A stretch of 64,000 bases of DNA from Clostridiaceae bacterium (GTDB lineage: Bacteria > Bacillota > Clostridia > Lachnospirales > Lachnospiraceae): the NCBI GenBank assembly GCA_009911065.1, contig QXWR01000020.1:1-64000 (forward strand), in the 5' to 3' direction. The notes under the pieces are model-generated. The model searched no databases, was not told the origin of the DNA, and was given only the letters and a program-made list of their open reading frames with translations. Below are positions 36,144-45,024 of this stretch, piece after piece. The position numbers and the translations under genes were made by a program. The stretch's first letter is position 1. Each line of letters opens with the position of its first letter.

Positions 36144-36674
36144 ATGATTACAAAAGTAGAAGCACTTTCTTTCTTAAAGGAACATCAACCTATGCCTAGT
36201 GATACAAAGGTTACAGAAGAAGAAATGAAAAGATATGAAGAAGTTAGAACTTTTTTTATTAAAAATCCAGATGAGCAGTGTGTTTCTTTGTTTTTAAATT
36301 CCTTTGGTGGAAAAGATGGTTTGGGGATATATCAAATGGTTGAAGATGTAATTATAATGTATGATAAAGAGATCGTACTTCCTTGTATTTTGCATGCATT
36401 TACTAATTCTCATAAAGGTGTAAACTATTGGTGTATTCAAATTGCAGCAAATTTTCCAGATGAAAGTTTGTTACTGCCATTAGCTGATTTTTTGAAATCA
36501 GAAGATCAAGATATAAAAATAGCAGCAATAATATCAATAGCCCAGTTGGCTCTAAATGATATAAAAGTGTATGAAATATTAAAAATTCTTAAAGAAAATA
36601 TTGAGCACATAATCGATAAGGAAACTAAAGAATTTGCTATTGAAGTGTTGAAAGATATTCAAAATAATATTTGA
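36144..36674 (+). CDS. HEAT-repeat-like candidate immunity protein
   Basis: 176 residues from the ATG at 36144 after GAAGGA. The second half has helical repeats with the HEAT look: NYWCIQIAANFPDESLLLPL, DIKIAAIISIAQLALNDIKV and a last helix pair. Helical-repeat proteins of this size act as immunity factors in polymorphic toxin loci. It follows toxin remnants, and the toxin itself is broken. Confidence 0.6.
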   Translation: MITKVEALSFLKEHQPMPSDTKVTEEEMKRYEEVRTFFIKNPDEQCVSLFLNSFGGKDGLGIYQMVEDVIIMYDKEIVLPCILHAFTNSHKGVNYWCIQIAANFPDESLLLPLADFLKSEDQDIKIAAIISIAQLALNDIKVYEILKILKENIEHIIDKETKEFAIEVLKDIQNNI

Positions 36675-37087
36675 CATAAAAAATATATTTCTGGTTTGAG
36701 TATAAATAGCACCCTAATGAAAAATGAATTAATATTTAACTAGAATTTTTATGGTTTTTCAATAATATATAATGTTAAATTGCTGAAAAAGTGTTTTTAT
36801 ATCTTTGATGAGGAGGGACCTTTTATTGTCAACGCAAATGAATTGGAGCAATTTGTAAATACTTATAAAATGGTGTATGGCGAAGCTTTTTATTCAACAG
36901 ATATAGTTATAATAAATTTTGGATAAAATAGTCGAAAACCATCAGTTGAAAAGGCCTGGTTTTCTGATGATTTGTTTTATTTTGTCTATACAGATGAAAT
37001 GTCTTTTTGCGGTATAATTTAAAGCGTTCAAATCAAAATCCACACGAAAAGAGATGAGTTTGTACCTACCGCTTATTATATCTTAAT
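36675..37087 (+). pseudogene. Mosaic of immunity-gene fragments
   Basis: Within this AT-rich stretch a frame of about 47 codons (KKCFYIFDEEGPFIVNANEL to VIINFG, about 36,783-36,926) is joined straight to a diverged copy of the SUKH 3' end (36,919-37,003). Neither has a start. No promoter or RNA gene is evident. Confidence 0.45.
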
Positions 37088-37336
37088 ATGTTAAATGTAA
37101 TAGAAGGAATGATAAAAAATATGAAATTAAATGAAATGAAAATTAAAAAAGTGATAGAAAAATTACAAAAAGGAGAGGAGACAGATATGGAGCAAGAAAA
37201 ATGGATAAATGATATACGTGAAAGTGTCCCTTATTATGAGAAAATTATTAGGTTGCTATTTTGGAAGGATGAACTACTATCTCCAAATGAAATAATTCAA
37301 AAAGCAAAGGAGGAACATAATCCCATAATATTATAA
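37088..37336 (+). CDS. Small Lys-rich protein, possible immunity gene
   Basis: 82 residues, mostly helical and charged, with EEHNPIIL at the end. An internal ATG at 37121 has a better AAGGA site and may be the true start. Unknown family. It is followed by an RHS repeat scrap, the same order as the other cassettes here. Confidence 0.4.
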   Translation: MLNVIEGMIKNMKLNEMKIKKVIEKLQKGEETDMEQEKWINDIRESVPYYEKIIRLLFWKDELLSPNEIIQKAKEEHNPIIL

Positions 37337-37398
37337 CGTTCAACAATACGAATATAATGCCAGAGACCAGAACATCGGCATTGTAGATGGATCAGGGT
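37337..37398 (+). pseudogene. RHS-repeat scrap
   Basis: The frame VQQYEYNARDQNIGIVDGSG ends in a stop at 37,398. The pattern Y.YNARxQ..GIVDGSG is a standard RHS repeat. It is cut on both sides. The next 130 bases hold only short frames (KDGYEEDFKDFWDDINID) of unknown origin. Confidence 0.55.
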
Positions 37399-37525
37399 AA
37401 AAGGATGGTTATGAAGAGGATTTTAAAGATTTTTGGGATGATATAAATATTGATTAAGGGAAGAATGTTAAATACATATGAATATTTAATAATGGAAAAT
37501 ATCATTAAAAGAGGATGTGATTGAA

Positions 37526-37804
37526 ATGAAAAGTGAACAAGAATTATTTTGGGAAGAAGTTCAGAAAATTCAATATTCTGTGGTTAATGTCTTTTTATTA
37601 AAAATGTCAAAATACAACGATATGAGTATGCTGCTAAATGATGTTACTTATGAAACTATTTATAATTTGATGGAATTGATTGATGGTTTAAGGAATATTA
37701 ACATCAAAGGCGAAATTTTAAGCTTATCGTCAGGTAATAGGATTAACTCAAATATATGTCTTCATGATTGTTGTGAAAAATATTTGGATTGTTCAGATAT
37801 ATAA
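37526..37804 (+). CDS. Small unknown protein, candidate immunity gene
   Basis: 92 residues from the ATG at 37526 after AAGAGGATG; an in-frame GTG lies nine bases earlier. It has helices around KIQYSVVNVFLLKMSKYNDM and ends in a Cys-rich stretch (NICLHDCCEKYLDC). It could be intact or the front half of a longer immunity protein. Family not recognised. Confidence 0.45.
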   Translation: MKSEQELFWEEVQKIQYSVVNVFLLKMSKYNDMSMLLNDVTYETIYNLMELIDGLRNINIKGEILSLSSGNRINSNICLHDCCEKYLDCSDI

Positions 37805-38062
37805 AAGGGATAGGTGGTATTGATGCTGATCTATATGAACAAATAGGAAGACATGAAGAAACTGCAAAACATCCTAAAATTGGAGATAGTGTACCATATA
37901 AAGGTGATTTTATTATGGATTCAGTATGGAAAATATCTCTTTTATTCCCGTTTACAATGGGCTAAGCGCTATGTTTGCACAGGAATTAAAACAGATGAAG
38001 AGTTTAATAAAAACGTAATAAAAGGAATTATCATCAATAATAGTGCAAGACAGGAGAAATAA
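37805..38062 (+). pseudogene. Frameshifted remnants before the 38-kb gene
   Basis: One frame reads GGIDADLYEQIGRHEETAKH, PKIGDSVPYKGDF until a stop near 37,966, and another reads LQWAKRYVCTGIKTDEEF to NNSARQEK. They may be parts of one broken toxin or immunity gene. No start with ribosome site. Confidence 0.35.
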
Positions 38063-38068
38063 ATTAAA

Positions 38069-38461
38069 GTGAATAATTTAGAATATAATCAATGGTTAAA
38101 GGAAAAAATAGATGAACTGGCATGTATTAGTATAAAATGTAATGGTAATTATAATGAAGATCTAATAAGAGAATATTTGATTTTTTCTTCTTATGCTGGT
38201 GTTGGGGAAGAATTGTTAAATTTTTTCAAGCAAAATATAAATGATGAAAACTTATTAAAAGTACTTTTTAGAATTTTATTAGATGAAAGTGAAGATTATT
38301 CAAATGATGCAAGATATTCTGCTGCTAAAATGATCTCATTATTTAATAGTGATATATTAAAAAAGTATAAGAAGGAATTGTATCATGCGCAAAATTATAA
38401 TATTAATAATTTGAAACCATTTCCTAAAGTTAAACCAATTTGGTTATCTGAATCATTATGA
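38069..38461 (+). CDS. Candidate immunity protein of unknown family
   Basis: 130 residues from a GTG at 38069 with GGAG upstream at a somewhat long distance. It is an all-helical, acidic protein (YLIFSSYAGVGEELLNFFKQ, LFRILLDESEDYSNDARYSA) reminiscent of helical-repeat immunity proteins. The next 250 bases show no gene, only an inverted ACTCCTG/CAGGAGT pair and a short frame EWAINETINHYNQ. Confidence 0.5.
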   Translation: MNNLEYNQWLKEKIDELACISIKCNGNYNEDLIREYLIFSSYAGVGEELLNFFKQNINDENLLKVLFRILLDESEDYSNDARYSAAKMISLFNSDILKKYKKELYHAQNYNINNLKPFPKVKPIWLSESL

Positions 38462-38670
38462 CTATTTGTAATGTTTGGTTGTTGTAGCAGTTCCTATTTA
38501 AAGAAATAAATTTGACTCCTGTTTGAATGGGCAATCAATGAAACAATAAACCATTACAATCAAAACCAGGAGTAACCACTACCTATATTTCGTCTTATTT
38601 TTAGTTCAGAAATGAATATTAATTGTTGTGTGTCAAGGAAAGGAAAATCTTGCAGATTCCTAGGAAAGAA

Positions 38671-38924
38671 ATTGTCTTTTTTGATCAGTTGTAGGGAGTT
38701 AGGTTTTCGTGGTATTATATTTTAAAGGAAAATACAAGGGCATTATAGGGCTTGGATCTACATTAAAAGATGTGCAGCAATTAGTGGGAAATTATGTTAA
38801 TGTATATGATACTTATGAAATGATTAATGATAAAGAAATTTGCTTTGAACTAGCAGACATAGATAATTGGGGTGAATTAACAGCTCCAATAGAATTTATA
38901 TTTGTTTTTCGAGTTAAAGAATAG
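38671..38924 (+). pseudogene. Immunity-gene 3' fragment fused behind a SUKH-tail copy
   Basis: Bases 38,671-38,727 repeat the last part of the SUKH gene. From there a frame reads GKYKGIIGLGSTLKDVQQLV, then ICFELADIDNW and APIEFIFVFRVKE, the end of a small family of Rhs-linked immunity proteins whose N-terminus is missing. A 45-bp RHS scrap follows directly. The open frame has an internal ATG at 38709 but no ribosome site. Confidence 0.5.
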
Positions 38925-38970
38925 GAAGAAGGCCAGGTATAAGAGAACCGATACGATGCAGAAGGATTTA
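38924..38970 (+). repeat. 45-bp copy of an RHS core segment
   Basis: Bases 38,924-38,968 match 33,524-33,568 with only two differences, and encode the same ENRYDAEGL segment. It is an isolated scrap with a stop codon, showing that core DNA was duplicated with the cassettes. Confidence 0.8.
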
Positions 38971-39015
38971 TCCTTTCCATTAAAAATTTAATAATTATAA
39001 GGTGATGAATTAATT

Positions 39016-39735
39016 ATGTTAATAAATTTAACAAAAAGTGTATTATTAAAAGAAATATGTAAAATATCTGTCATAGGGAATGATGCAGAAAATGCAGAAT
39101 TTGTTGAGTTCGAATTAAGTCAAGAGGCCATAATTGGGTTTGCAACAGAATTAATTTGGCTATATGAGGATATACAAGAGAATGAAAAATTAATTATTTG
39201 TACACATCAGTTGAAAGTAGACCCTGCGCCAAGTCAGGCTTTGGGCTTTTATCTTACACCCAATAGTCCGATGTTTGTAGTTAAAGTAAATTCATTAAAT
39301 AGGGAAACGAAGGAATATAAAGATTATAAGGAAATCAATATTAGGGCAAGGAATGTAAATCAATATTATAATGTCAAAGAACCAGATGAAGAAGTTGCAT
39401 TAGAATATGATGGCTTTATATGCCTAGAGCCTTATGAGTTATCAAAAAAGAATATAATTAATATACGTATTTTAGATAAAGATAAGAGAAATGTGACATC
39501 AAATTATAATACAGTGGTTTTTGAGATTAATTATGATGGGATTAAAGAATTTGCAACAATGCTATTCGTATTAGCTAATAATTATGAGGAAGGACAGGAA
39601 TATCCATTAGCACATATTAGTCAAGCTCATGAGGGATATAATTTAGGGATTATATTGGTACAAGATAGTATGCAAGCAATATTGAAATGTGTTCACTTAG
39701 GTATTGCTTATGATTATGATATGAGAATTTGTTAA
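39016..39735 (+). CDS. Two-domain candidate immunity protein
   Basis: 239 residues from an ATG preceded by AAGGTGATG. The two halves look alike: FVEFELSQEAIIGFATELIW in the first (about 29-48) and VVFEINYDGIKEFATMLFVL in the second (about 176-195), each followed by a polar turn, a GFYL or GIIL strand and similar spacing. This suggests an internal duplication. Position between an RHS scrap and another one points to immunity, but no family is recognised. Confidence 0.6.
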   Translation: MLINLTKSVLLKEICKISVIGNDAENAEFVEFELSQEAIIGFATELIWLYEDIQENEKLIICTHQLKVDPAPSQALGFYLTPNSPMFVVKVNSLNRETKEYKDYKEINIRARNVNQYYNVKEPDEEVALEYDGFICLEPYELSKKNIINIRILDKDKRNVTSNYNTVVFEINYDGIKEFATMLFVLANNYEEGQEYPLAHISQAHEGYNLGIILVQDSMQAILKCVHLGIAYDYDMRIC

Positions 39736-39753
39736 AAATAGTGTTGGTGTAAT

Positions 39754-39993
39754 ATGATAAGGATGGAAGAGTGGCGGAAGTGATTTACGACGACAGCAGA
39801 CGCACGAATACTTCCATCAACCGGGCTAATGGAAGAAGAGAGATTTACCAGTATAATCGGTTCCAACGGGCGGAAGACATCGAATCAAATAGATAATTAT
39901 TTCCTGTGCTGGATAAAATAGTAGAAAAACATCATTTGCAAAAGGCATGGTTTTCAGATGATTTAATGTACTTTGCCTATACAGATGAAATGT
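39754..39993 (+). pseudogene. RHS core fragment joined to a SUKH-gene tail copy
   Basis: The frame GRVAEVIYDDSRRTNTSINR then GREIYQYNRFQRAEDIESN is RHS-like. From 39,897 to 39,993 the DNA is 94 of 97 bases identical to the 3' part of the SUKH gene at 34,432-34,528. The open frame then continues into antisense DNA of the WYL regulator. No product is expected. Confidence 0.7.
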
Positions 39994-40107
39994 TTTTTCA
40001 GTATCTTTTATTCCCGTTGGCAATGGGCGAATCAACATCTGAATTTACGGAAGGTATCTATGAACAGTCAAAATTCAATGCCTTGCAGCCCGGAAAATTA
40101 ACAGCTC

Positions 40108-41058
40108 TTATTTTACCTCCAACTTTTCATTATCGTATATCGCAGCCATATTCTGTATTTTGCGCTTTATCTCTGCGCGAATATGTGGTGGTTCGAGACA
40201 CTCACATTTATCCCCAAAGCCAAGAAGAATATCATAGTGATAGTCGTTTTCAATAAATGGGAAATTCACGATGTAATACTCGTCATTATCTGCTGCAAAG
40301 CGATCATAGGTACAATATTCAAGTACCCTGTCCAGAACAGATTTATGAATGCGAATTTTGATTTCTATTTGCATTGTTTCCGCTGTTTCCTCAAAATCTA
40401 AAATCGGTTTTTGAAACTCTCGCGGAATGAAACTTTCCGGCTTCATTTGCAGCTTGGACATACGGGACAGCCTAAATAGGCGATAATCATTTCTGATATA
40501 GCAATAACCTTGAAAATACCAGTGACTGCCTTTCCATACCAACTGATATGGCTCAACCGTCCGTATTGTTTTATTTCCATGGTGAGCTATATATTCAAAG
40601 TACAACAATTTATGATCCTGCAAAGCAGTTTTTATTATTTTTAAATATGGTTGTATAGTTCGATTGCCTGTCCATAAACTTAAATCTATGCAGATTTGAT
40701 TTGTCTTTATTTCAATGTCTTTTGCTTTTTCAGCAGGGATAAAACTTTTGACTTTCTCAAAAGCGTTTACTAGTTCATCACCTCGTATCACATTTGAAAG
40801 GCTGGAAAGCCCCATCAAGATTGCTGAAAGATCAGCTGTCGAAAAAACTTTTTTATCAAGTTTGTATTCTGGCATAATTTCAAAGCCGCCGCCAACTCCG
40901 GATGTTGAACGAATAGGGATACCTGCCATATTGATGGCTTCTATGTCACGGTAAATTGTGCGAGGTGAAACTTCAAACGTATCTGCTAACTCCTGTGCGC
41001 TTATACGCTCTTTATCCAGGAGTGTCATAATAATACTGACAAGTCTGTCAATTTTCAT
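40108..41058 (-). CDS. YafY-type HTH/WYL transcription regulator
   Basis: 316 residues from the ATG at 41058, preceded by AAAGGCGG. The N-terminal DeoR-like helix-turn-helix (SAQELADTFEVSPRTIYRDI) is followed by a WYL domain (about 140-220, LLYFEYIAHHG, EPYQLVWKGSHWYFQGYC). WYL domains sense ligands such as nucleic acid or metabolites. The gene is divergent from the PfpI-like gene, the likely target. A half-site TGTCAAG lies between them, and the same half-site forms a palindrome at the second WYL gene of this window. Confidence 0.92.
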   Translation of the reverse strand: MKIDRLVSIIMTLLDKERISAQELADTFEVSPRTIYRDIEAINMAGIPIRSTSGVGGGFEIMPEYKLDKKVFSTADLSAILMGLSSLSNVIRGDELVNAFEKVKSFIPAEKAKDIEIKTNQICIDLSLWTGNRTIQPYLKIIKTALQDHKLLYFEYIAHHGNKTIRTVEPYQLVWKGSHWYFQGYCYIRNDYRLFRLSRMSKLQMKPESFIPREFQKPILDFEETAETMQIEIKIRIHKSVLDRVLEYCTYDRFAADNDEYYIVNFPFIENDYHYDILLGFGDKCECLEPPHIRAEIKRKIQNMAAIYDNEKLEVK

Positions 41059-41181
41059 TTGGCAACCGCCTTTCAATCATTTTTTACAATATGAAATTAT
41101 AGATTGTTGCCATGCTGTTGTCAAGGATTGGATGGTATGATACAAATACATGCAAACCAAAAAAAGAAAATGGAGGACGTT

Positions 41182-41814
41182 ATGTTTACAGTTTATGTAT
41201 ATGTATTGGACACTTTGGCTGACTGGGAGCTGGGGTATGTTACAGCGGAATTAAATTCCGGGCGCTTTTTCAAAAAAGGTGCGCCGAGTATATCCGTTAA
41301 AACCATCGGAATTTCAAAGAGGCCGGTTAAAACAATGGGTGGGTTGACCATCATTCCGGATTGTATCATTGGCGATATTAAAGTAAGCAGGGAAAGCGTA
41401 CTACTGTTACCAGGCGCAAATACTTGGGATAATCCTGAGCATAGCATCATTCTTGAAAAGGCAAGGGAGTTTCTTTCCGCAGACGCTTTGGTCTGCGCCA
41501 TCTGTGGCGCAACTGCTGCACTGGCAAACGCGGGTCTGTTGGATCAAAGGCTGCATACCAGTAATGGAGTCGGTTATCTTGAAATGGTTTCGCCCTGTTA
41601 CAAAGGACAGAACTTCTATGTTGACGAGCCATCTGTTGCAGAAGACAATTTGATTACCGCAAGTTCCACTGGGGCCTTACTGTGGGCAAAGCAGATTATT
41701 GAACGATTGAACGTCTTTCAGCTAGATACATTAGACGCGTGGTATGGGTATTTCAACACGGGTGAAGCGCAACATTTCTTTGCGCTCATGCAAACTTTGT
41801 CAGCAAAAAAATAA
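41182..41814 (+). CDS. DJ-1/PfpI family protein
   Basis: 210 residues from the ATG at 41182 after GGAGG; the longer frame start at 41104 has none. The fold markers are VLDTLADWELG at the start, LLLPGANTW, and AICGATAALA with the nucleophile cysteine. Related proteins are glutamine-amidotransferase-like hydrolases, glyoxalases or chaperones. No partner enzyme is adjacent. Probably controlled by the divergent WYL regulator. Confidence 0.9.
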   Translation: MFTVYVYVLDTLADWELGYVTAELNSGRFFKKGAPSISVKTIGISKRPVKTMGGLTIIPDCIIGDIKVSRESVLLLPGANTWDNPEHSIILEKAREFLSADALVCAICGATAALANAGLLDQRLHTSNGVGYLEMVSPCYKGQNFYVDEPSVAEDNLITASSTGALLWAKQIIERLNVFQLDTLDAWYGYFNTGEAQHFFALMQTLSAKK

Positions 41815-42254
41815 TTATTACCAGCTCAGCGGCATAATAAAAAATCGTTAGTTCTATGCTGAGAAATGGCACGGTTGATTTTACTTCAAAGTTTTCATAG
41901 AGAGGTGAGAAACTTGAGAGAGTAAAGGGTATTTTTCCACCAGATAAGATGAGTGATAGTATTTATAAAAAATAGGATTGGGCAGTTTATAATGAAATCC
42001 ATGAAGCACACAGTGTATACTTGAAAAAGAGGCGCGAAAAAATTGCTGAACAGATAGCGCAGGAATATTTTCCAATTATAGAAAAAAACATGAATAAACC
42101 GCCAATCCTCGATTGTAATGAAGACAATGGATTTATACAACCACGTTTTACCCAATACCAAACAAAACGAAATGGACAATCGGAAAATAGCGTTATAGCA
42201 GCAGAGGCGGCATCCTTGTGGTTTGGGGCTGTTTTTGGTATAATCTACTTGTAA
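41815..42254 (+). pseudogene. Small conserved protein gene with nonsense mutation
   Basis: From about 41,948 a frame reads MSDSIYKK, a TAG stop, then DWAVYNEIHEAHSVYLKKRR and EKIAEQIAQEYFPIIEKNMN, to AASLWFGAVFGIIYL. The part after 42,021 is open with its own ATG but no ribosome site. It looks like a small cytoplasmic protein of unknown function whose 5' end is broken. The first 130 bases after the PfpI stop have no feature. Confidence 0.45.
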
Positions 42255-42297
42255 AGGTTGACAGTTCCATTACTGTACAGAAAGGAGCTTATTCTTA

Positions 42298-42429
42298 TTG
42301 TCAAAAAGGATTGCGGTTATCCGTGTTATCGGAATATTCGGATGGACTGTATTATACAGAATCTTTAATTATCCGAAAGTGTTTGTAAATGCTCCGAAAC
42401 AATACACTTGTGTAATATATTGGGGATAA
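42298..42429 (+). CDS. Short hydrophobic ORF, doubtful
   Basis: A TTG start ten bases after AAAGGAG opens a 43-codon frame (SKRIAVIRVIGIFGWTVLYR...) with one hydrophobic segment. The ribosome site is good, but no homologue is recognised and it may be the front of a lost gene. Confidence 0.25.
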   Translation: MSKRIAVIRVIGIFGWTVLYRIFNYPKVFVNAPKQYTCVIYWG

Positions 42430-42474
42430 GAACCAGCAGAAAAATAGAGTTGTAGACTTAGGGAGGTATGAATA

Positions 42475-42975
42475 ATGGAGTATGAAAGAATTAGCCGTCT
42501 GAATAGAAATCGGGTGGATGCATTTATTAAGCAGCATTGGCATACAACAACAATGATCATTCGCGGAAAAGAGATTGATATGACTAAAACGGAAGGATTC
42601 TTTTTTAGCGAAGGAAAAGAGATGATTGGTTTGATAACATATATTTTTTATGATAATATATTAGAAATAACATCTCTTGATAGCCTGCACGAGAATCAAG
42701 GAATCGGAAGTAAACTTGTAGAAGCTGTGATACATGAAGCAAAGGAGAGAAAGCTTCAAAAGATTGTTCTTATCACAACAAACGATAATATCAATGCAAT
42801 TAAATTTTATCAAAAAAGGGGATTTGATATGGTACGTTTGTTCCATAATGCTTTAGATGTTTCAAGAAAATTAAAGCCCGAAATTCCCTTAATTGGTGAA
42901 AATTCTATACCTTTGCGCCATGAAATTGAGTTTGAACTTTATATAAATCCAGTAATTGCAGAAGAAAATATATAG
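42475..42975 (+). CDS. GNAT family N-acetyltransferase
   Basis: 166 residues after GGGAGG. The acetyl-CoA-binding motif is SLHENQGIGSKLVEAVIHEA (about 78-97), followed by VLITTNDNINAIKFYQKRGF, the canonical C-terminal GNAT motif. The substrate is not evident. It lies alone between remnants, in AT-rich DNA. Confidence 0.93.
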   Translation: MEYERISRLNRNRVDAFIKQHWHTTTMIIRGKEIDMTKTEGFFFSEGKEMIGLITYIFYDNILEITSLDSLHENQGIGSKLVEAVIHEAKERKLQKIVLITTNDNINAIKFYQKRGFDMVRLFHNALDVSRKLKPEIPLIGENSIPLRHEIEFELYINPVIAEENI

Positions 42976-43034
42976 GATAGGAAAACATGATCAGAAGAAC
43001 AGAAGATTGATTTTTGAATGATGAAGAGAGGTTA

Positions 43035-43967
43035 ATGATTGTGCTAAATACAGTTGCAGTTATAGAGGCAGGAATTGGAGCAATGTCTTTAGGATTTGTG
43101 GAAGCTGGTTTTCAAGTAACGGATGTATTTATAAAAGAAAAGAAAGCAGTGGAGATTTATAAGAAGAATATCGAAGGCAGAGTATATGAAAGTGGTCTGA
43201 TGGAACTGGCACCAGAAGATATTCCGAATGTAGATGTAATTGCAATAGATCTAATACAGGTTTTGCTATTTAAAAGAGATAGGCAAGATAAATCTCAATA
43301 TAATGAAGAAGTCTTGAAAAAGGTTAAAGATATAATTAAGTGGAAAAATCCACAGATATTTTTTCTCGTTATGCAGAAGAAAATAAACAAAGTTTTTGAC
43401 TGGATGGATATTTTTAAAGAAATACGTCATGCAGGTTATGAGATTAGTCTAAAAATTCTAAATAGCAGAGAAATCACAGGAATTCCTGTGACAGAGGAAC
43501 AGCTTTATGTAATAGGAAGCCGTATGCCAGATTATCCGTATGAATTTCCAGTACATATGGATGGGAAAGAAACCATTCCAATCCGTGAGTTTATTTCTGG
43601 TGTTGAAGAAGATAGCTGGTATTATAGGATCAACAAAGATCAAATTGTAGAGAGTAGTAAGGAAGATTGCTTTCTTTGCTGGAGGAAAGATAAATATATA
43701 GAATGTCCATATGTAGGATGGAATTTAATAAAAAGACCTCTTGTTCGAGTGAATGGTATTATTCATACATTAACCCATAAAGAAATGGCGGGGTTGAAAG
43801 GCTTTCCAAGAAATTTTGATTTGAATCGATCCAATAAGGAATGGCTTTATAGAATGCTGGTTTATGCACCAAATGTACAGTTGTTAAACGCGTTGCAGAC
43901 AATCTTGCACAGACGCCCCTTCGTAAATTACAGATTTCAAACAGCCAAAAATTTGACCAAATATTAA
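43035..43967 (+). CDS. Degenerate C5-cytosine methyltransferase-like protein
   Basis: About 310 residues from the ATG at 43035 after GAGAGG (a TTG at 43014 is an alternative). The fold is that of C5-methyltransferases: motif I AGIGAMSLGFVEAGF, a motif VIII-like GIPVTEEQLYVIGSR, and HTLTHKEMAGLKGFP near the end as in Dcm motif IX-X. The catalytic PCQ loop (motif IV) is replaced by DLIQVLLFKRDR, ENV (motif VI) by LVMQKK, and QxRxR by TEEQL. It should bind DNA or AdoMet at most and not methylate. Its last codons are out of phase with a better Dcm-like ending in the next frame, so a frameshift near 43,880 probably separated it from the nuclease gene. Confidence 0.7.
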   Translation: MIVLNTVAVIEAGIGAMSLGFVEAGFQVTDVFIKEKKAVEIYKKNIEGRVYESGLMELAPEDIPNVDVIAIDLIQVLLFKRDRQDKSQYNEEVLKKVKDIIKWKNPQIFFLVMQKKINKVFDWMDIFKEIRHAGYEISLKILNSREITGIPVTEEQLYVIGSRMPDYPYEFPVHMDGKETIPIREFISGVEEDSWYYRINKDQIVESSKEDCFLCWRKDKYIECPYVGWNLIKRPLVRVNGIIHTLTHKEMAGLKGFPRNFDLNRSNKEWLYRMLVYAPNVQLLNALQTILHRRPFVNYRFQTAKNLTKY

Positions 43968-43975
43968 AAAGCTAT

Positions 43976-44920
43976 TTGCAACAAAAAGGCGGAGAGATAA
44001 AGCGAACTGCTGAAAATGATATTGAGTTGGATTTTGTTTATGTATATAGAGATTCGACCGTATATTTTGCATTGAAATTTTACAGTAGTGATTTCACAAT
44101 AAAACAGAATTTATACAAGACATGTAAACGGTTATCCGAAAGAAGAGAGAATGCTGGCTGTATTGTGGTTGCAGTAGCAAATATTGTGCCTGCAGAAGTA
44201 AAGGAAGTATGTAAATCCAAATATGCAATACATATATGGGATGTGAAAAATCTTCTTTGGTTGTTTGAAGATTTTATAAAAATTAAGAATGAATTTATTG
44301 CTTTTCTCAATTATTCAACAGAAATTGTTGAGCCGGAAAAACCGGAACTATATATTTTTGATGAAATAGAGAAGGAGTCGGAAGACAGCAGCTTGAAAGA
44401 AAAGCTGCTGCAGATCAAGGCGGGAACGGAACAGTGGCGTCAATATGAGGAAATTTGTATTGAAATTTTAAAATATATTCTGGGAGATTATCTGACATTG
44501 TGGTATGAACAAGAAAATACAGTGAACGGAATGTATCGATTTGATTTGTGCTGTAAAATCAAGGATGGGGCAAATCAGGATTTTTTCAATACGATTCAAC
44601 AATATTTCAACACGAAATATATTATTTTTGAATTTAAAAATTGTAGTGAGAAGATTACACAAAAAGAAATATATACAACAGAAAAATATTTATATGAAAA
44701 GGCATTGCGCAGAGTGGCGATCATTGTTTCAAGGAAAGGGGCTGATGAGAATGCTCTCGCCGCTATAAGAGGAAGCCTTCGAGAAACGGGTAAACTGATT
44801 TTATGTTTGTCGGATAAAGATATTTTAGAGTTGATAGATATGAAACAACAAAACGAGCAGCCTACAGGAGCATTTTTGGGGGCAATGTTAGATGATTTGT
44901 TGATTCATTTAGAAAAATAA
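43976..44920 (+). CDS. Two-domain restriction-endonuclease-like protein
   Basis: 314 residues from a TTG at 43976, but the frame is open back to about 43,880, where it reads VVKRVADNLAQTPLRKL and then NSQKFDQILKSYLQQKGGEI. The first domain (about 1-110) is Mrr-like: ENDIELDFVYV, YFALKFYSSD, CIVVAVANIVP and IHIWDVKNLLWLFEDF. The second (about 140-290) has a PD-(D/E)XK core with RFDLCCKIKD and YIIFEFKNCSEK. No ribosome site supports the TTG, so it was probably one fusion with the methyltransferase-like part. A modified-base-dependent or abortive nuclease is possible. Confidence 0.6.
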   Translation: MQQKGGEIKRTAENDIELDFVYVYRDSTVYFALKFYSSDFTIKQNLYKTCKRLSERRENAGCIVVAVANIVPAEVKEVCKSKYAIHIWDVKNLLWLFEDFIKIKNEFIAFLNYSTEIVEPEKPELYIFDEIEKESEDSSLKEKLLQIKAGTEQWRQYEEICIEILKYILGDYLTLWYEQENTVNGMYRFDLCCKIKDGANQDFFNTIQQYFNTKYIIFEFKNCSEKITQKEIYTTEKYLYEKALRRVAIIVSRKGADENALAAIRGSLRETGKLILCLSDKDILELIDMKQQNEQPTGAFLGAMLDDLLIHLEK

Positions 44921-45024
44921 TGTAAGCTTATTTCACGTAGGCGATGATGAAGCACATAGCCCAACCAATACAGCGGCCACGGTCAGGTAATCTGTTATGA
45001 GTATGATTTACAGGGGAGTTTTTA
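44921..45024 (+). other. RHS-repeat trace
   Basis: A frame ending just before the next gene reads YEYDLQGSF, an RHS repeat shape, and another reads FHVGDDEAHSPTNTAATVR. They are too short to assign but continue the pattern of RHS scraps placed between cassettes. Confidence 0.35.
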
